From an uncultured Clostridia bacterium (GTDB lineage Bacteria; Bacillota; Clostridia; Christensenellales; Borkfalkiaceae), in assembly GCA_947627955.1 (NCBI GenBank), contig CANQXZ010000006.1:1-49535 (forward strand): a stretch of 49,535 nucleotides of DNA, written 5' to 3'. A program made the translations under genes and the position numbers. Below the pieces are notes generated by a model that saw nothing but the letters and a program-made list of their open reading frames with translations, was not told the origin of the DNA and made no database searches. Numbering within the stretch: position 1 is the stretch's first letter; each line of letters begins with the position of its first letter. This document shows, piece by piece, positions 39,658 to 47,441 of the stretch.

Positions 39658-40827
39658 ATGAGCAAACCCAGGGTACTGTTTCCGTATACGGAAGCCGGGC
39701 TCGGGCACATCCAACCCATGATAAGCATAGCCGACGAGTTCGAGCGGCGTTACGGCGACAGGGTGGAATGCGTCCGCTCGCACTTCTTTACGGAAGCGGG
39801 AGATAAAAATCTCGAGATTTTCGAACGTCGTCTGCGGGGCGAAGTGGAAAAGCAGAACAGATCCTCGGCTTACGGTTTTTTCGGCACATTCAATATGGAG
39901 TTCTGGCGCATACACCTCGCCACATGGGCGACCATGAAGTTCCTGAAATTCGGAAACCGCGAGCCCGGGCGCAGATATATGGACGAACTCAGACCCGACC
40001 TCGTGTTCAGCACGCATTGGGCTACCAACTACTACGCCGTTACCTGCAAGACAAAGCCGCTGACCATAATGTACTGTCCCGACGTGGAGGTCAACTCCCT
40101 CTTTTCATACACCTGCGACCTCGTGCTCGTGTCCAACAGATCGGGCTATGAGCACGCCCTCAAAAAGCACTGCAAGCGTTTCAACGCGGACAATCTGAAA
40201 CAGGTGCCCGTGCTCATCCGCAAGGAGGCGTACGCCTACCGCGGCGCGGACAAAAAGGAGATCCGCCGCAAGCTGGGCATGGATGAAGACAAGTTCACCG
40301 TCGTCATTTCTGAGGGCGGTTACGGCATAGGCAAGCTCGAAAAGATCTGCCTTGAAATTTTGAAGAGGGATCTGCCGATAAACCTGATAGCCGTCTGCGG
40401 CAGGAACGCCGGGCTCTATGAAAAATTCACCGCCCTCGGCTACAAGGGCAGGACGGATTTCTACCCCATGGGGCTCGTGGACAATATGCCCGAGCTTCTG
40501 GCGTGCGCGGACCTCGCATGCGGCAAGAGCGGCGCGAACAGCTGCGCCGAGGCGTGCTTTTTCGGGCTCCCGATGATAATCACCAAGTACGCCACGTCGA
40601 TAGAAAAGCACATAGGCAAATATTACATAAAGCAAGTCGGCAACGCGATAAAGATATTCAAGCCGTCCGCCGTGGCGGAAAAGATAGCGCAGTTTGCCGC
40701 CGACCCCTCGCTGATGGAGCCGTACATAAGGGCTACGGAGAGCCAGAGGAACAACTACGGCGCGGGCGAGTGCGCGGACGAGATATTCGCGCTGCTCTGC
40801 AAGCGTTTCCCCGAACTTTCAAAATGA
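39658..40827 (+). CDS. GT28/MGDG synthase-like glycosyltransferase
   Basis: A 389-residue GT-B glycosyltransferase related to MurG and diacylglycerol glycosyltransferases (UgtP/MGD synthase type). N-terminal: FPYTEAGLGHIQPMISIADEF with the glycine loop; middle: RPDLVFSTHWATNYYAV; C-terminal donor site: VVISEGGYGIGKLE and PELLACADLACGKSGANSCAEACFFGLPMI. It likely adds sugar to a membrane lipid at the inner face. AGGGAGA precedes the ATG. There is no terminator before the next gene. Confidence 0.85.
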   Translation: MSKPRVLFPYTEAGLGHIQPMISIADEFERRYGDRVECVRSHFFTEAGDKNLEIFERRLRGEVEKQNRSSAYGFFGTFNMEFWRIHLATWATMKFLKFGNREPGRRYMDELRPDLVFSTHWATNYYAVTCKTKPLTIMYCPDVEVNSLFSYTCDLVLVSNRSGYEHALKKHCKRFNADNLKQVPVLIRKEAYAYRGADKKEIRRKLGMDEDKFTVVISEGGYGIGKLEKICLEILKRDLPINLIAVCGRNAGLYEKFTALGYKGRTDFYPMGLVDNMPELLACADLACGKSGANSCAEACFFGLPMIITKYATSIEKHIGKYYIKQVGNAIKIFKPSAVAEKIAQFAADPSLMEPYIRATESQRNNYGAGECADEIFALLCKRFPELSK

Positions 40828-40843
40828 CATAATAGAGGCTTTG

Positions 40844-40878
40844 TCCGCATACTTTACTAACGAGGTAGAGTATGCGGA
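40844..40878 (+). promoter_or_regulatory. Hairpin enclosing the start codon of the P-type ATPase
   Basis: TCCGCATACT and AGTATGCGGA form 10 perfect pairs around a 15-base loop. The ATG lies inside the right arm and the GAGGT ribosome site is in the loop. Folded, it should hinder initiation. Confidence 0.6.
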
Positions 40879-43484
40879 ATTTTTGTTTCGAGGAAGCGGA
40901 ACAGGTATTAAAGGAGCTCGGCACGGGCAGGGAGGGACTCAGCGGCGCGGAGGCGGAAAAGCGGCTCTCGGCGTACGGCAAAAACGTGATAGAGAGCGGC
41001 AAAAACGCAGGCGTTGTACGCCTGTTTTTTTCGCAGTTCGGCGACTTCATGACCATTCTTCTGATGGTCGCCGCCGCCGTTTCGGGGATAATAGCCTTCA
41101 TTTCGAGGGATTCGGGCGATCTCACCGATACGCTCATAATCCTCTCCATAATCTTTTTGAACGCCCTCGTGGGCACGGTGCAGCAGTTCAGGGCGGACAG
41201 GGCGATAGAGAACCTCAAAAAGCTGTCCGCGGCGAGCTGCAAGGTGCGGCGGGACGGCAGGGAACAGACCGTCCCCTGCGAATGCCTGACGGTGGGGGAC
41301 GTGGTGCTGTTGGAGGAGGGCGACGTCGTCCCCGCGGATCTCAGGATAATAGAGGAGAGCTCCCTTCGCTGCGACGAGGCGGCGCTCACGGGGGAGAGCA
41401 TGAGCGTGGAAAAGAGCGCGGAGAGGATACACGGCAACAGCGTCCCCCTCGGCGGCATGACGAATTGCCTCTTCGGCTCCACTTCGGTGGTGGGCGGGCA
41501 CTGCACCGCCGTCGTCACCGCCGTGGGAATGGGCACCGAGATGGGCAAGATAGCCGAGATGCTCAAAGGCGCGAAGCCCGAGCCCACGCCCCTCGAAAAG
41601 AGCCTTTCCAAGCTCGGAAAAGTCATAACGTGTTGCGTTATCGTTGTCTCCGTGCTGATATTTGTAATGGGGCTCATTTTCAGGCAGGACGGGATACTCA
41701 AAAACTTCATGACGGCTGTGGCGATCGCCGTAGCCGCCATTCCCGAGGGCTTGCCCGCCGTGGTGACCATAATCATGGCTATGGGCGTGCAGAAGATGAG
41801 CCGCAAACACGTGGTGATACGGAAGCTGAAAGCCGTGGAGACGCTGGGGGGATGTTCGGTCATCTGCACGGACAAGACGGGCACTTTGACCGAAAACAGG
41901 ATGAAAGTGGTGAAAACCGCGCCCGCGGACGGCGGTTCGCAGGGCAATATGTCGGGGGCAACGGCTAAGATGTTGCAGTGCATGGCTATCTGTTCCACCG
42001 TAAAGGGCGAACGCGGAAAATATCTCGGCGACCCCACGGAGATAGCCCTCAGGGAATACGCCGACGGCGCGGGCTGCGCGCCCGTGTACGAACGCCTCGG
42101 CGAGATACCCTTTTCCTCCGACAGAAAGATGATGAGCGTGCTCGCGGAAGTGGGCGGGGAGAGGACGCTGTTCACGAAGGGCGCCCCCGATATCCTCGTC
42201 AGAAAGTGCGCCTTCGTGCTCTCGGCGGCGGGGGTGAGGAAGCTGACCGCTGAGGACGCGGCTGCGATCCTCTCCGAAAACGACGGCATGTCCGACTCCG
42301 CCCTGCGCGTGCTCGCCTTTGCGTACAAGCCGTGCGCGGGAAAAATGGACGAGGAGGGGCTGATCTTCGCGGGGCTGTGCGGCATGTATGACGGGCTCAA
42401 AAAGGGAGTGAAAGCCGCCGTGGAGGAGTGCCGCGCCGCGGGGATAAAGACGGTCATGATAACGGGCGACCACGTGCGCACCGCCCTCTCCGTGGCGAGG
42501 GAGCTCGGGATAGCGCGGGAGCTTGCCGACGTCGCTACGGGCGCGGAGCTCGACGCGATGTCCCGCGCCGAGCGGGAGAAGAAGATAACCTCGTGCAGCG
42601 TGTTCGCGAGGGTCTCGCCCAAGCACAAGAACATGATAGTCAGGTGCCTCAAAAAGCGGGGAGAAGTCGTGGCGATGACGGGCGACGGCATAAACGACGC
42701 GCCCGGGATAAAGAGCGCCGATATAGGCGTCGCCATGGGGATATACGGCACCGACGTGACGAAGAGCGCCTCCGACATGGTCATAACGGACGACAATTTC
42801 GCGACGATAGTCTCCGCCGTCAGGGAGGGCAGGCGGATCTCCGCCAACATAAAAAAGACGATACAGTTCTTCATTTCCACAAATCTCGCCGAGGTGCTGG
42901 CGATATTCATAGCCTCGGTGTTCTTCTTCAAGTACGATTTTCTCGTCTCCACCCAGCTGCTGTGGCTCAACCTTATCACGGACAGCTTCCCCGTGCTGGC
43001 GCTCGGCACGGAGCGGGCGGAAGATGACATAATGCGCCGCCCTCCCGAGCGGGCTGAAAAGAGCATATTCTCCGCGGCGTCCGTCGCGGGGATGGCTGTC
43101 GGCGGTATATATATGACGGCGGTCACAGTGGCGGTGTACGCCGCCGCCCTTTCGATATGGGGCAACGCCGCCGCGTCCACCATGACCTTCCTCACCATCT
43201 CGTTTCTGGAACTGTTCCACGCGTTCAACATCCGCTCGGAGCGCGCTTCCGCTTTGAAGGGGCTCGGCGGGAACAGGATACTGCTCGCAACTGTCGCGGC
43301 GGCGGTCGTTCTCAACGTTTTGCTCTGCGCGACGCCCCTCGGCGCGGCGTTCTCCCTCGTGCCGCTTTCCGCGGCGCAGTGGATCGCGGTCTTTGCGGCT
43401 TCCCTCTCGGTCGTGCCCTTCTTCGAGATATACAAATCAATACTGCGGCGAACCTCGAAAAAGCGCCGTAAAAGGCGCGCCTGA
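40872..43484 (+). CDS. Calcium-type P-type ATPase (P2A)
   Basis: An 870-residue cation pump of the SERCA-like class. The N-terminal cation-ATPase domain, actuator loop CDEAALTGESMSVEK, TM4 motif AAIPEGLPAVVT, phosphorylated Asp334 in CTDKTGTLT, FTKGAPD in the nucleotide domain, MITGDH and MTGDGINDAPGIKSADIGVAMG are all present. Ten membrane segments can be counted. QLLWLNLITDSFPVLALG in TM6 carries the N-x-x-T/D-D-type residues of Ca pumps. It is expected to export Ca2+ (or Mn2+). It begins 44 bases after the glycosyltransferase, with its start codon in a hairpin. Confidence 0.94.
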   Translation: MRNFCFEEAEQVLKELGTGREGLSGAEAEKRLSAYGKNVIESGKNAGVVRLFFSQFGDFMTILLMVAAAVSGIIAFISRDSGDLTDTLIILSIIFLNALVGTVQQFRADRAIENLKKLSAASCKVRRDGREQTVPCECLTVGDVVLLEEGDVVPADLRIIEESSLRCDEAALTGESMSVEKSAERIHGNSVPLGGMTNCLFGSTSVVGGHCTAVVTAVGMGTEMGKIAEMLKGAKPEPTPLEKSLSKLGKVITCCVIVVSVLIFVMGLIFRQDGILKNFMTAVAIAVAAIPEGLPAVVTIIMAMGVQKMSRKHVVIRKLKAVETLGGCSVICTDKTGTLTENRMKVVKTAPADGGSQGNMSGATAKMLQCMAICSTVKGERGKYLGDPTEIALREYADGAGCAPVYERLGEIPFSSDRKMMSVLAEVGGERTLFTKGAPDILVRKCAFVLSAAGVRKLTAEDAAAILSENDGMSDSALRVLAFAYKPCAGKMDEEGLIFAGLCGMYDGLKKGVKAAVEECRAAGIKTVMITGDHVRTALSVARELGIARELADVATGAELDAMSRAEREKKITSCSVFARVSPKHKNMIVRCLKKRGEVVAMTGDGINDAPGIKSADIGVAMGIYGTDVTKSASDMVITDDNFATIVSAVREGRRISANIKKTIQFFISTNLAEVLAIFIASVFFFKYDFLVSTQLLWLNLITDSFPVLALGTERAEDDIMRRPPERAEKSIFSAASVAGMAVGGIYMTAVTVAVYAAALSIWGNAAASTMTFLTISFLELFHAFNIRSERASALKGLGGNRILLATVAAAVVLNVLLCATPLGAAFSLVPLSAAQWIAVFAASLSVVPFFEIYKSILRRTSKKRRKRRA

Positions 43485-43485
43485 A

Positions 43486-43527
43486 AAGGGCTCCCGTCCG
43501 ACAAAATCGGACGGGAGCCCTTTTTTT
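43486..43527 (+). terminator. Strong intrinsic terminator after the P-type ATPase
   Basis: A 16-bp perfect stem beginning AAGGGCTCCCGTCCGA with a CAAAA loop, followed by five further T. Confidence 0.95.
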
Positions 43528-43562
43528 ATGCCTGTAACAAAACGGGCTGTTTTTCCGTCTGC

Positions 43563-43595
43563 TTTTATGCCGCGGGTCGGAAAAACGGCATAAAA
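43563..43595. promoter_or_regulatory. 10-bp inverted repeat upstream of the DUF2589 operon
   Basis: TTTTATGCCG and CGGCATAAAA are separated by 13 bases, and a run of seven T follows about 14 bases later. Operator or terminator; no clear promoter hexamers could be fixed in this gap. Confidence 0.45.
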
Positions 43596-43648
43596 TGCGG
43601 AGAATATTTTTTTAACGTCGCAAGCATATGGAACGTCTTGAAAGTAAT

Positions 43649-43679
43649 GTGGATTTGCTTACCGGTAAAGCAAATCCAT
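43649..43679 (+). promoter_or_regulatory. Hairpin just ahead of the DUF2589 gene
   Basis: GGATTTGCTT and AAGCAAATCC pair around ACCGGTA, extendable by one T-A and one G-T pair, then TTTT and the AAAAGGAG ribosome site. This looks like an attenuator or a 5' stabiliser. Confidence 0.55.
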
Positions 43680-43697
43680 TTTAAAAGGAGAACATCC

Positions 43698-44555
43698 ATG
43701 TACAATCCCGCAGAAGAACTTTCGAGTATTTCATTTGACAAGATCATAGGCGGAACTTTAAACGCCGTCGTCAACGCGCAGAACACTTCGTCCATGACTA
43801 CGGTCGAATTCATAAAGAACGTGGGCTTCAAGACGGACGCCAACGGCGTTCCCGTGGAGCCGATATATGTGGATTTCAAGTATCCCAAGGAAGTTTCGCC
43901 CTACCGCGACGAGGTGCCCGCATATTACACCGCGTCGGTCGTGGACGGCGGCGCAGGCTATTCGGACGGCGCCGCTTCGGGCGAGAACGGAGAGGCTTTC
44001 ACCGTAACGGTGAACAAGGACGGCGAGGTGATAAACGCCGAGCTTACGGGCGGATATTCCGCCGAAAGCGACGGCGTGATAAAGCTCAAAAGCCCCGAGG
44101 ACGGCGCAGCCGCAACGATTAAAGTGACCTATCACAAAAAGCAGGAGGCGAGGAGCGCGCAGTTCAAGGATATGGTGCTGCAAGTGCCCATTCTCACCAT
44201 AATGCCCGTGCCCTTTATCCGCGTAGACACTACGGATATAGAGCTCAACGTGAAGATAAATTCCATCAGCACTACGGAAGAGAGCTCCTCGACGGATACC
44301 GCGGCGGATGTGTCCGCCTCGGCGAATTACAAGGCGTTTTTCGTCAAGGGCAGCGTGAAGATGAACGCCTCGATATCCCACCAGAAAAAGAGCTCTTCCA
44401 CTGAAGAGGTGAAAAAGGAGTATTCGCTCAACGTGAAGATCCACGCCGTGCAGGACGACCTTCCCGTCGGCATGAGCAGGATATTGGATATTCTCGAGGA
44501 GTCGATAATCCCCAGACAGGCGCGCGGCTCCGCACCCGCGCCGCAGAAGGCGTGA
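43698..44555 (+). CDS. DUF2589-domain protein
   Basis: A 285-residue protein. Residues 1-45 (LSSISFDKIIGGTLNAVVNA, then QNTSSMTTVEFIKNVGF) and the core LQVPILTIMPVPFIRVDTTD, then IELNVKINSI, are the signature of the DUF2589 family. The C-terminus SLNVKIHAVQDDLPVGMSRI followed by LDILEESI also fits. The region between about 65 and 145 is a variable, Gly/Asp/Glu-rich beta segment. No signal peptide or membrane helix. Function of the family is unknown; members usually occur in gene clusters with partners like the next gene. AAAAGGAG precedes the ATG. Confidence 0.85.
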   Translation: MYNPAEELSSISFDKIIGGTLNAVVNAQNTSSMTTVEFIKNVGFKTDANGVPVEPIYVDFKYPKEVSPYRDEVPAYYTASVVDGGAGYSDGAASGENGEAFTVTVNKDGEVINAELTGGYSAESDGVIKLKSPEDGAAATIKVTYHKKQEARSAQFKDMVLQVPILTIMPVPFIRVDTTDIELNVKINSISTTEESSSTDTAADVSASANYKAFFVKGSVKMNASISHQKKSSSTEEVKKEYSLNVKIHAVQDDLPVGMSRILDILEESIIPRQARGSAPAPQKA

Positions 44556-44570
44556 CGGGGGCGGATCGCA

Positions 44571-45431
44571 ATGGTTGAATTATCTGCATTTGTGGGTCAG
44601 ATCGTCGCCGACCTCGCCGCCGCGAGGACAAACGCCGACTATTTCGCCGCGGGCATAAGCGAGCGCTATCACGCAGACCCCTTCGTAAAGGGGCTGCCCG
44701 TGCCCCACTACATAATCGAGGACGTGGAAGTGGACGTGCCCGTGATGATAGTGGGCATAGCCCGCACGTCCGACGAGTTTGCGGCGCAGAGGGACGAGAT
44801 ATTGGAGATGGTAAGGGAAAAACTGCCCGTATACCTCTTGCGCTCTTTCAAGTATAACTTCGTCAAAGAGCGCGAGGAGGAAAAGCGCAAGGAGTCCGAA
44901 AAGAACAGGTCGCGCGAAAAGCTCCGCGCCGAAACAAACGGCGGCGAGGAGCGCGCGTCGGGCGACGGCGAGGAGTTCAACATAGAGATCCCCCCGGAAC
45001 AGCTCGACGAATTCGCCGCCTCCGCAAAGAAGATCACGGACGACATGGCGGCAAACGTCAAGAGCTATCTCGACAGCTACAACTACGAGATAATCAAGAT
45101 CCTCGACCTGTCCGACGACTTCCGCGAAAAACTGCGCAGGGAGATAAAGGCGGATTCGGCAACATACAAAAAGAACGTCCGCCCCTTCGGCTCGGACGAG
45201 GCTGTGCAGCGGGCGGCAAAGTACATCGGCAACCTGATGTTCTTCGAGTTCAAAAAGATAATGCGCTCGTCCGCTTCGGTGCAGGTGGACATAAACACTG
45301 TGAAGATGAACGAGTACGCCACGCAGGATTGTCTCATGCACATAAAAATGAAGATAAAGGAGCAGGACCTCACTTTGCAGGTAGAGTCTGACGGCGAAGG
45401 CAAGGAGAAGAGGTATCTGTCGCTGACCTGA
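44571..45431 (+). CDS. DUF2589-partner protein, unknown
   Basis: A 286-residue protein that I do not place in a named family. Residues 1-60 (MVELSAFVGQIVADLAAART and PFVKGLPVPHYIIEDVEVDV) form an N-terminal domain that recalls proteins encoded beside DUF2589 genes. Residues 85-145 are highly charged (KEREEEKRKESEKNRSREKL), probably disordered or helical. The C-terminal half is mixed helix and strand and ends in a beta-rich segment QVDINTVKMNEY. It is cytoplasmic by sequence. It follows the DUF2589 gene by 15 bases with a GGGGGCGG-type site. Confidence 0.65.
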   Translation: MVELSAFVGQIVADLAAARTNADYFAAGISERYHADPFVKGLPVPHYIIEDVEVDVPVMIVGIARTSDEFAAQRDEILEMVREKLPVYLLRSFKYNFVKEREEEKRKESEKNRSREKLRAETNGGEERASGDGEEFNIEIPPEQLDEFAASAKKITDDMAANVKSYLDSYNYEIIKILDLSDDFREKLRREIKADSATYKKNVRPFGSDEAVQRAAKYIGNLMFFEFKKIMRSSASVQVDINTVKMNEYATQDCLMHIKMKIKEQDLTLQVESDGEGKEKRYLSLT

Positions 45432-45432
45432 C

Positions 45433-45978
45433 ATGTTGAATTATCCCGTGTATCTGCGGCTGAGGCAGTCGCTGGCTGAGCTTTCCGCCCTGTCCCCCAT
45501 GTTAAAGGGCGGAAGCGGGCTGTACGCCGAGGGCGCGGTGGCGTTTTTGCAGAGATTGCAGGCGTTTGCGGGCGGAGAATCGCTCTATGTGGAGCCCGAT
45601 ATCGCGCTCGCGCTGCAAAAGATATCAGTCTTTGACGGCAAGGCGCCCCGCGACGGCGTGCGCCGCAGCGCGCGCAAGGAACGCGACAGTTACGCCGCCG
45701 GCTGCCTTTCGGAATTGCAGGGACGTATCGAACAGTTTCTCGACAGGTACGAAAAAATCTACGAAGAGAGCGCCGACATGTGCCGTGCCATAGCCGCGCA
45801 GATAGTCTCGGCAGACCCCCGCGCCGCCGTCGGCGGAACGGCGGAAAGGTTCCTTGCGATAGCGCAGAGGGAGGAGTCGTTGCGCCCTTACTATGCGCAC
45901 GTTCTCGGCGTTCTCGGCAAATACAATTTGAGGGCGGTTTTCGATTCCGTCCTGCCGCAAGTCGGCATAACGAATTAA
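45433..45978 (+). CDS. Helical hypothetical protein of the DUF2589 operon
   Basis: A 181-residue, mostly helical protein without recognisable motif, signal peptide or membrane segment. It starts 1 base after the preceding stop, so translation is coupled. The composition (Arg/Glu/Ala/Leu heptad-like stretches around residues 75-115) suggests a coiled coil or helical bundle. Likely a subunit of the same system (inference from coupling). Confidence 0.65.
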   Translation: MLNYPVYLRLRQSLAELSALSPMLKGGSGLYAEGAVAFLQRLQAFAGGESLYVEPDIALALQKISVFDGKAPRDGVRRSARKERDSYAAGCLSELQGRIEQFLDRYEKIYEESADMCRAIAAQIVSADPRAAVGGTAERFLAIAQREESLRPYYAHVLGVLGKYNLRAVFDSVLPQVGITN

Positions 45979-45988
45979 AGGAGTAATT

Positions 45989-46417
45989 ATGGATCTTGAT
46001 ATTTTTAAGGGTAAAACCGAGCTTACCGAGGGCGTTTATACGCTCACGGAAGCGGGCGGAAGAAGTCTCGCCGCGCGCAGGGATGGCGCAGGTTACGTCC
46101 TCTGCCTCACGGGCGGAAGCGGCAGCGAACAGCGGTTCAGGCTCGAAAAGAGACAGGGCGGACAGTGGGAAATTATTTCCGTTGCCGCAGAGGGATATTC
46201 CCTCGACGTATCCGGCTGCTCGGGCGCGGAAGGCGCGCGCGTACAGCTCTATCCCTCCAACGGGACGAGGGCGCAGCGCTTCGCGATCGAAGCCGAGGGC
46301 GGACTGTTCAGGATAGCTACCGCGGCTTCGTCTTTGGGGAAGTACGTGGGCAACACGCTCACGCAGATCTCCCAAAAGAGCGAAAAAACGCTGTGGGCGC
46401 TCGACCGCGCCGACTGA
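45989..46417 (+). CDS. Ricin-type beta-trefoil-like protein
   Basis: A 142-residue protein with three internal repeats resembling ricin B lectin units: GVYTLTEAGGRSLAARRDGA, SVAAEGYSLDVSGCSGAEGA plus VQLYPSNGTRAQRFAIE, and FRIATAASSLGKYVG ending LWALDRAD. QRF occupies the place of the usual QxW. Such trefoils bind sugars or proteins. No signal peptide is present although ricin-like lectins are mostly secreted, so it may decorate an intracellular particle or leave by a non-classical route. AAAGGAG precedes the ATG. Confidence 0.75.
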   Translation: MDLDIFKGKTELTEGVYTLTEAGGRSLAARRDGAGYVLCLTGGSGSEQRFRLEKRQGGQWEIISVAAEGYSLDVSGCSGAEGARVQLYPSNGTRAQRFAIEAEGGLFRIATAASSLGKYVGNTLTQISQKSEKTLWALDRAD

Positions 46418-46446
46418 TAAAGGCAGTCTGTTAAGGGCGTCTGGTC

Positions 46447-46770
46447 ATGAGCGCTAAGTACGACAGACAAATCAATATAATCAACCTGCTGATAAAGGGC
46501 AACAGGATGACGATGCTCGAGATCTCCTCCGATATAGGCGTGTGCGTGCACACCGTAAAAAGAGACATCGCCGACCTGCAATATCACTTTCCGATAGACA
46601 CGTATCCCGGCAAGGGCGGCGGGGTGGAGATGAACAAGTGCTTCAATCTGAACGGCTATATGCTCAAACGCGAACAGGTCGTCACGATAAAGCACGCGCT
46701 TGAAAATCTCGCCTGCTCGAAAAGCGGTGAAAGTGCCGACGCGGAAAAACTGCTGAAACTGTTGTTCTGA
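46447..46770 (+). CDS. Small HTH_11/DeoR-like regulator without effector domain
   Basis: A 107-residue protein. Residues 5-60 form a winged helix: KYDRQINIINLLIKGNRMTM and LEISSDIGVCVHTVKRDIAD, as in HTH_11 domains at the start of DeoR and WYL regulators. Beyond residue 70 is only a short helical tail; no WYL or sugar-binding domain. It may regulate the operon it closes, whose leader carries two inverted repeats. Confidence 0.75.
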   Translation: MSAKYDRQINIINLLIKGNRMTMLEISSDIGVCVHTVKRDIADLQYHFPIDTYPGKGGGVEMNKCFNLNGYMLKREQVVTIKHALENLACSKSGESADAEKLLKLLF

Positions 46771-46790
46771 ACATCTTTTGCGCACAGAAA

Positions 46791-46836
46791 AAGCGCCCGC
46801 GGCTTATTGCCGCGGGCGTAGGTCGCGCGCTTTTTT
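46791..46836 (+). terminator. Intrinsic terminator of the DUF2589 operon
   Basis: CGCCCGCGGC / GCCGCGGGCG with loop TTATT, enclosed by AAGCGC / GCGCTT, and then TTTTTT. Confidence 0.85.
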
Positions 46837-46863
46837 GGTGCAGAGCAAATAAACTGAACCGAA

Positions 46864-47331
46864 CTATGTGTTTATAGGATAATTTTCGCAAATGCGGTGG
46901 TAATGTTTTACCCACACGCTTTTGTCGTTGTGCAAAACTTTTTTACTCGTATCGGGGTTTTCACACACTTCATAAACTCCCAAAAAGTGGTAACCGCTCC
47001 CTTTCTTTTTTGCAAACGTAACACGATATCTTAAACTTATAAAGTCATTGTAGTCATGGCTTATATCTTCCCAATACTCGTCTATAAATTCTTCTCCGTA
47101 GCTGATTTCATTAGACCAATCTCCGCCCTTATCTTCCGTCCAATTACTGTGCCCTATACACCATACATTATAGCCTTCGGGCGTTGCTTTGCGGGCGTAT
47201 AGCGGAGCTCCCTGCCTGCCGAATTGATTTGCCTGAAACTTGTCCCAGCCGAATTTTTCGGCAAATTCTTCATAAATTTTTCGCGTGTTTGTGCCACACG
47301 GCAAACCGTTAAAAAGCCTGTAATTTTGCAT
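46864..47331 (-). CDS. Hypothetical protein, AT-rich island
   Basis: A 155-residue protein rich in aromatic residues (NVWCIGHSNWTEDKGGDWSN, GYHFLGVYEV, VWVKHYHRI). The alternation of aromatic strands and GYHFLGVY recalls small EVE/PUA-like or nuclease-accessory domains but I cannot name it. Start chosen at the ATG with AAAAAGGAG upstream; an in-frame ATG 36 bases earlier lacks one. An operator-like palindrome lies 35 bases ahead. Base composition is much lower in GC than in the host genes, so it was probably acquired. Confidence 0.7.
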   Translation of the reverse strand: MQNYRLFNGLPCGTNTRKIYEEFAEKFGWDKFQANQFGRQGAPLYARKATPEGYNVWCIGHSNWTEDKGGDWSNEISYGEEFIDEYWEDISHDYNDFISLRYRVTFAKKKGSGYHFLGVYEVCENPDTSKKVLHNDKSVWVKHYHRICENYPINT

Positions 47332-47365
47332 TTTCTGCTCCTTTTTGGTTGATTTTTTAATTTTC

Positions 47366-47385
47366 AATGTTGTTAAAACAACATT
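47366..47385. promoter_or_regulatory. 20-bp palindrome upstream of the 155-residue protein gene
   Basis: AATGTTGTT and AACAACATT are perfect arms around AA. On the minus strand it begins at the end of a TAAAAT box with TTGAAA 19 bases further upstream, so it could be an operator. Confidence 0.5.
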
Positions 47386-47441
47386 TTAGTCTGATTTGTC
47401 TCCGATTTTTCAATATACTTCAAATTTATATATGAAAACGG

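Noticed and set aside
40733-43504. Very long minus-strand open frame (about 920 codons) opposite the P-type ATPase
   Set aside because: It is a by-product of GC-rich codon use in the ATPase gene; the translation is Ser/Ala/Arg/Pro-rich without domains, and the plus strand has all ATPase motifs.
47366-47385. Palindrome as a LexA (SOS) box
   Set aside because: The arms AATGTTGTT do not contain the GAAC/GTTC half-sites of Firmicutes LexA.
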